A DNA stretch of 64,000 bases from Franzmannia qiaohouensis (lineage in GTDB: Bacteria > Pseudomonadota > Gammaproteobacteria > Pseudomonadales > Halomonadaceae), in contig NZ_JARWAM010000003.1 in the NCBI RefSeq assembly GCF_031451695.1, forward strand, positions 248,001 to 312,000, in the 5' to 3' direction. The stretch's first letter is position 1. Every line of letters begins with the position of its first letter. The notes below the pieces were generated by a model. It saw only the letters and a list, made by a program, of their open reading frames with translations. It searched no databases and was not told the DNA's origin. Made by a program: the position numbers and the translations under genes. Of this stretch, positions 60,515 through 64,000 are shown piece after piece.

Positions 60515-61390
60515 TCAAGCACCGGACGTCAGCTTGTCCTGGGTCTTGCGCTCGAAGTCGCTGGCGTCGTGACGCTCATGGAGCTGCATCTCCAACTCGC
60601 CGAAGGTGCGATTGACCATCCGCCCGCGCTGCACCGCCGGACGCGCATCGATCGCCTTGGCCCAGCGCTGCACGTGCTGGTACTCCTGGACCTGCAGGAA
60701 CTCGCCGGCATCATACAGCCGCCCCAGCGCCAGCTGGCCATACCATGCCCAGTTGGCAATATCGGCGATGGTGTAGTCATCGCCGCCCAGATAGCGGCTC
60801 TCGGCCAGGCGCCGATCGAGCACATCGAGCTGACGCTTGGCCTCCATGGCGAAGCGGTCGATGGGATACTCCAGTTTCTCCGGCGCGTAGGCATAGAAGT
60901 GGCCGAAACCGCCGCCAAGATAGGGCGCGCTGCCCATCTGCCAGAACAGCCAGTTCAGCGTCTCGGTACGCAGCGCGTGATCGCTGGGCAAGAACTCGTC
61001 GAAACGCTCCGCCAGGTAGAGCAGGATGGCGCCCGACTCGAACACCCGGGTTGGCGCGGGGGTGCTGTGGTCCATCAACGCGGGGATCTTCGAATTGGGG
61101 TTGACCCCGACGAAGCCACTGCCGAACTGGTCGCCCTCGCCGATATCGATCAGCCAGGCATCGTACTCGGCATCTTGATGGCCAAGCGCCAGCAGCTCCT
61201 CGAGCAGCACCGTCACCTTGACCCCATTGGGCGTAGCCAGCGAGTAGAGCTGGAAGGGATGCTTACCTACCGGCAGCTCCTTATCGTGGGTGGGGCCGGC
61301 GACCGGGCGATTGATGCTGGCGAAGGTGCCGCCGCTGGCCTTTTCCCAGGTCCAGATGCACGGTGGTGTGTAGTCGTTTGATTGGCTCAT
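60515..61390 (-). CDS. yghU: Glutathione-dependent disulfide-bond oxidoreductase, YghU type
   Basis: A Nu-class glutathione transferase relative that reduces disulfides with glutathione. The 291-residue protein has the long N-terminal arm of this group (YTPPCIWTWEKASGGTFASINRP), the thioredoxin-like domain (about 45-130; LYSLATPNGVKVTVLLEEL, NPNSKIPAL, FESGAILLYLAE) and the helical domain (APYLGGGFGHFYAYAPEKLEYPIDRF region). Threonine and Asn at TPNGVKV fit the glutathione site. The ATG is 61390; its promoter lies in the gap shared with cspA. Confidence 0.92.
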   Translation of the reverse strand: MSQSNDYTPPCIWTWEKASGGTFASINRPVAGPTHDKELPVGKHPFQLYSLATPNGVKVTVLLEELLALGHQDAEYDAWLIDIGEGDQFGSGFVGVNPNSKIPALMDHSTPAPTRVFESGAILLYLAERFDEFLPSDHALRTETLNWLFWQMGSAPYLGGGFGHFYAYAPEKLEYPIDRFAMEAKRQLDVLDRRLAESRYLGGDDYTIADIANWAWYGQLALGRLYDAGEFLQVQEYQHVQRWAKAIDARPAVQRGRMVNRTFGELEMQLHERHDASDFERKTQDKLTSGA

Positions 61391-61705
61391 GCCGGCTCCT
61401 CAGCGAGTGATGTGGTCGTGTCCTGCGACAAACGATAGCCTGTTAAGGTTTCATTCGCTAAGCGTCGCGCCGCTGCGGCGTTCCGCTTGCCACCTCCGGC
61501 TGCCGATAAAATAAAACCGAAACCCTTTGACCCGCACCCTTAGGCATGACACTGTGGTGCCAGTTGGTTAGCAAGCAAGCATAGTTCCAGAAGCATTCGA
61601 ATTCTTTCGGCAGCCTGTAATTGTATTCCTTGTTTTACCCGCTACTTATCATCTGGGTAACACCAGGATTGTATTGCAAAGCGCTAAGCGCGAAAGGATT
61701 TTATT
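61391..61705. other. 315-bp gap: yghU promoter region and cold-shock leader
   Basis: The gap separates divergent yghU and the cold-shock gene. Its right part (from 61527) is the cold-shock promoter and long leader. Bases 61391-61526 should hold the yghU promoter, but no clear pair of hexamers is seen. No gene is visible. Confidence 0.5.
61527..61705 (+). promoter_or_regulatory. Cold-shock promoter and long 5' leader
   Basis: TTGACC (61527-61532) and CACTGT (61550-61555) at 17 bp form the likely promoter, so the leader is about 145 nt, as in cspA-type mRNAs with temperature-responsive structure. The segment TTCGGCAG at 61606-61613 and the following CTGTAATT and TACCCGCT blocks recur with the same spacing at the window end (63879-64000). 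AAAGGA precedes the ATG. Confidence 0.65.
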
Positions 61706-61912
61706 ATGACAACTGGCACAGTTAAGTGGTTTAACGATTCAAAAGGTTTTGGCTTTATCGCTCCGTCTGACGGCGGTGATGATGTCTTTGCCCATTTCTC
61801 CGAAATTCAGTCCGAAGGCTTCAAGTCCCTGCAGGAAGGTCAAAGCGTCTCGTTTGACGTGACCCAGGGCAAGAAAGGCCTTCAGGCGTCGAATATCAAA
61901 GCAATCGCCTGA
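61706..61912 (+). CDS. Cold-shock protein, CspA family
   Basis: A 68-residue single-domain RNA chaperone. RNP1 is KGFGFI and RNP2 DVFAHF, with GTVKWFNDSKGFGF at the N-terminus. It binds single-stranded RNA and melts secondary structure, typically at low temperature or in stationary phase. The gene is less GC-rich than its neighbours, as usual for highly expressed csp genes. A long leader precedes it and two hairpins follow. It could be cspA, cspD-like or another paralog; sequence alone does not decide. Confidence 0.95.
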   Translation: MTTGTVKWFNDSKGFGFIAPSDGGDDVFAHFSEIQSEGFKSLQEGQSVSFDVTQGKKGLQASNIKAIA

Positions 61913-61933
61913 TCTAACGATCTGACGATTTCG

Positions 61934-61981
61934 TCGAACCTCCGGGTTCGACAGCAGGGCCCGCTTCGGCGGGCCCTGCTG
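61934..61981. terminator. Double hairpin between csp and mscS genes
   Basis: TCGAACC/GGTTCGA (61934-61951) is followed by a 13-bp perfect stem with a TTCG loop (arms 61952-61964 and 61969-61981, core AGGGCCCGC). It lies between convergent genes and should stop transcription from either side. Confidence 0.75.
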
Positions 61982-61996
61982 CGTTGTGGCTAGCGG

Positions 61997-63724
61997 CTAA
62001 CTTGGCTCACGCGCATCTGGATGCCCGCCCTTGGCGATATCATGCTGACTGAGCACGACTATCTCCCGCGGCCACCACTCGGGGTGGTTGTCACGAATGA
62101 AGGCCATCAGCCTTTCGCGGACATTCATTTCCGCTATCCAGCCGGCGAAAGGATCCGAGGCCATGAGATAGCAGGAGACTGTCTGGGTCCTTTCGCTCTG
62201 GCCGGTGACATAGCAGCAAAGTTTGTGGTGTTCGATGACGTTGTCCTCCTCCTTGGCGAACGCCATGAACTTCTCCCTGATAGCCTGGATGTCGGCGCTC
62301 AAATGGAGCACCAACTCCAGCGTCTGGCACATCTTGGCGCCCTTTACCGATAGGTTCTCGAAGGGCCTGGAGACAAAGTACGTCACCGGCACGATCAAGC
62401 GCCGCTCGTCCCAGACCCTGAGCCGTATGAAGGTATAGAAAATGCCCTCCACGTAGCACCACTGCCCTTCGAACATCACCAGGTCGCCGATGCGTATCGG
62501 CTTGGCCAAGGACACCTGGAACGACGAGAGGATATTACCCAGCACCGCCTGGCCCGCGATACCTACCAGCACGGTCACGACACTGGCCGACGCCAATAGC
62601 GACATGCCCAGCGTCTCGAAGAGCTGGATCTGGCTCAGTACATAGACGGCAACCGCAACCACCGTGATCAGGATGATGATCCGGCGCAGCGCATAGAGCG
62701 TAGTCAGCAGCTTGCGCTCGTCGCGGGGCTTGGTGTCGTCGATCTCCCCGGCGATCCGCCTAGTGACTTTGAGCATAAGAGTGTCCACCAGGCGCAGCGC
62801 AATCGTACCGACACCCCAGGCGATGAGGATGATCAGCAAGACCCGCATGAAGGTGGTGGCAACGGCCGTGAAGGAGACAACATAGTCGAGCATGGCCTGG
62901 GCTACGAAAGCCATGACCAGCAGAGCCATGGGGACGCGGATCCTGCCGGCGAAGATACTCGGTGCACCACTCGGAGACCAGTGCGCCAGCAGGCCGACCA
63001 GACCGTAGACCCCCCACCCTACCAGGCCGATCACTAGCAGGAAGAGCGGGATCGCGATCCACTCCCAGATCTGCAGCATGCCGAGCGTCGCCTTGAAGCG
63101 CTCCGGGATGAATGCCTCCAGCAGCGACGGACCGAACGCCTCGTAGAGCACGGGAATTGACGCGACGCTATCGGGAGTGATCAGCCAAACCGGGTCCTCG
63201 TCCTCGACTCGATAGCGGGCCAGGCGGATATCGTAGGTATCACCCTCGACATCGAGCGAAGCGAGCTCGAGATTTCGACGTGGCTGACCTACCTGCGGGT
63301 GCTGCCCTGACGGATCCTCGATAGCGGCATCAGGGCGCCCGGAAAGGTCAGAGGCATTCAACTGCTCACCACGCTGCAGCACCTCGGCCAGCTGTCTAGC
63401 CAGCGCTGCCCCCCTCTCTCGCTGCTCTGCAGGATCCAGCTCGCCAAGGTTGAGCAAATGCGCCGCAGCGACAAAGTTCTCCTGTTCGGTAAGCTCCAGA
63501 AAACTGCGGACTGTCTCGCGTGGTGTTTCCCGCCGGAGCTGTTCCGGCGCCTCATCGAGCCCGGCATTGATGGAATCGATAAGAAGCCACTGCCCCTCTT
63601 CGCTATCTCCTTCATTCGCGTCCGTGCCCTGCGACATCTGGGCCACCCCGGGCCCAGCAAGGAGGATGGCCACTGCCATTGCGGCCCATACTGCCAACAG
63701 CCGCCTTGCGCCGTTTCCTGTCAT
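61997..63724 (-). CDS. MscS-family mechanosensitive ion channel with periplasmic N-terminal domain
   Basis: A 575-residue inner-membrane channel. A signal peptide (about 1-29) leads to a periplasmic domain (about 30-210; RETPRETVRSFLELTEQENF), then about five membrane helices (about 220-390) and the MscS core: the pore helix region SLLASASVVTVLVGIAGQAVLGN and the beta domain PIRIGDLVMFEGQWCYVEGI (positions about 400-450), then the cytoplasmic cage. It is longer than MscS, resembling the YnaI/YbdG-like or MscK-like group. It likely releases solutes on hypo-osmotic shock, important for a salt-adapted cell. Start ATG 63724. Confidence 0.88.
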   Translation of the reverse strand: MTGNGARRLLAVWAAMAVAILLAGPGVAQMSQGTDANEGDSEEGQWLLIDSINAGLDEAPEQLRRETPRETVRSFLELTEQENFVAAAHLLNLGELDPAEQRERGAALARQLAEVLQRGEQLNASDLSGRPDAAIEDPSGQHPQVGQPRRNLELASLDVEGDTYDIRLARYRVEDEDPVWLITPDSVASIPVLYEAFGPSLLEAFIPERFKATLGMLQIWEWIAIPLFLLVIGLVGWGVYGLVGLLAHWSPSGAPSIFAGRIRVPMALLVMAFVAQAMLDYVVSFTAVATTFMRVLLIILIAWGVGTIALRLVDTLMLKVTRRIAGEIDDTKPRDERKLLTTLYALRRIIILITVVAVAVYVLSQIQLFETLGMSLLASASVVTVLVGIAGQAVLGNILSSFQVSLAKPIRIGDLVMFEGQWCYVEGIFYTFIRLRVWDERRLIVPVTYFVSRPFENLSVKGAKMCQTLELVLHLSADIQAIREKFMAFAKEEDNVIEHHKLCCYVTGQSERTQTVSCYLMASDPFAGWIAEMNVRERLMAFIRDNHPEWWPREIVVLSQHDIAKGGHPDAREPS

Positions 63725-63878
63725 GACATTCTTCCTTATTGAAGCCGACCGCTGTCTCTTCCGTCAGACAGCGCTGCTCGGGGTTCGCCGCCCCCAAGGC
63801 TGTTAGCAGTACAGCTCACCGACGACCGCTTCGTCCAGCCGTAAGTGGGGTGTTAAATGCCAATAATCAAAAAAGACT

Positions 63879-64000
63879 TTGACCCGAGCTAATAACCGTG
63901 ACACCGTAGGTGCAGCAGGTTAGTTAACGGTAAGTAATTCAGTAATGTACGATTTTCTTCGGCAGTCTGTAATTTTATCTCGTTCTACCCGCTGTTCATC
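63879..64000 (+). promoter_or_regulatory. Second cold-shock promoter and leader, gene outside the window
   Basis: TTGACC (63879-63884) and CACCGT (63902-63907) at 17 bp match the csp promoter at 61527. TTCGGCAG follows at 63958-63965, exactly 79 bp after the -35 box as in the first copy, then CTGTAATTTTAT and TACCCGCT. By the same spacing the coding start would fall near base 64058, beyond the end. The rest of 63725-63878 would hold the mscS promoter; none is clear. Confidence 0.7.

Overview
The window is about 64 kb of GC-rich gammaproteobacterial chromosome. Gene order (ampD-nadC, dapA-bamC-purC, scpA-scpB-rluB, purL-mltF-tadA), protein similarity and two palindromic intergenic elements suggest a member of the Halomonadaceae, probably Halomonas in the broad sense. 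This is inferred from recognition only. No prophage, IS element, CRISPR array or rRNA is visible.

Layout: (1) 1-10.7 kb is core: the 3' end of plsB, then rsmJ, tsaB, adk, the pyruvate dehydrogenase genes aceF and aceE (upstream DNA carries three inverted repeats), ampD, nadC and trmO. (2) 10.7-21.3 kb is an accessory block on the minus strand that I read as a 2-furoate catabolic operon: hmfA-B-C-D-E, a BenE-type transporter, xdhC, a mocA-like gene broken by an in-frame TAG, and an AraC regulator. HmfD would make furoyl-CoA, HmfABC (molybdenum/FAD/2Fe-2S) would hydroxylate it, and HmfE would release 2-oxoglutarate. XdhC and MocA would mature the cofactor. (3) 21.5-30.2 kb is core: purC, an MBL hydrolase, bamC, dapA, bcp, an AI-2E transporter, tusA, a bepA-like protease, nadA and twin tRNA-Lys genes. 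(4) 30.2-43.7 kb: rluB-scpB-scpA, radD, purL, mltF, a CHASE-like GGDEF protein placed between mltF and tadA, and tesB. (5) 43.7-54.9 kb: a TSUP permease, an exported BFN-PDZ protein, a YebC-type regulator, an M24 hydrolase, an alpha/beta hydrolase, a rhomboid, a tautomerase, a creatininase-family amidohydrolase, a chemoreceptor with a textbook sigma-28 promoter, a RIO kinase and dbpA. (6) 54.9-64 kb is less conserved: small orphan proteins, two more GGDEF cyclases with I-sites, an RlpA-like protein, yghU, a cold-shock gene, an MscS channel, and at the window end a second copy of the cold-shock leader whose gene must start just outside.

Most promising for follow-up: the furoate operon with its broken mocA, the duplicated cold-shock leader, the two palindromic intergenic elements, the structured 479-bp gap before the 301-residue GGDEF gene, and a 38-residue ORF with a very strong ribosome binding site.
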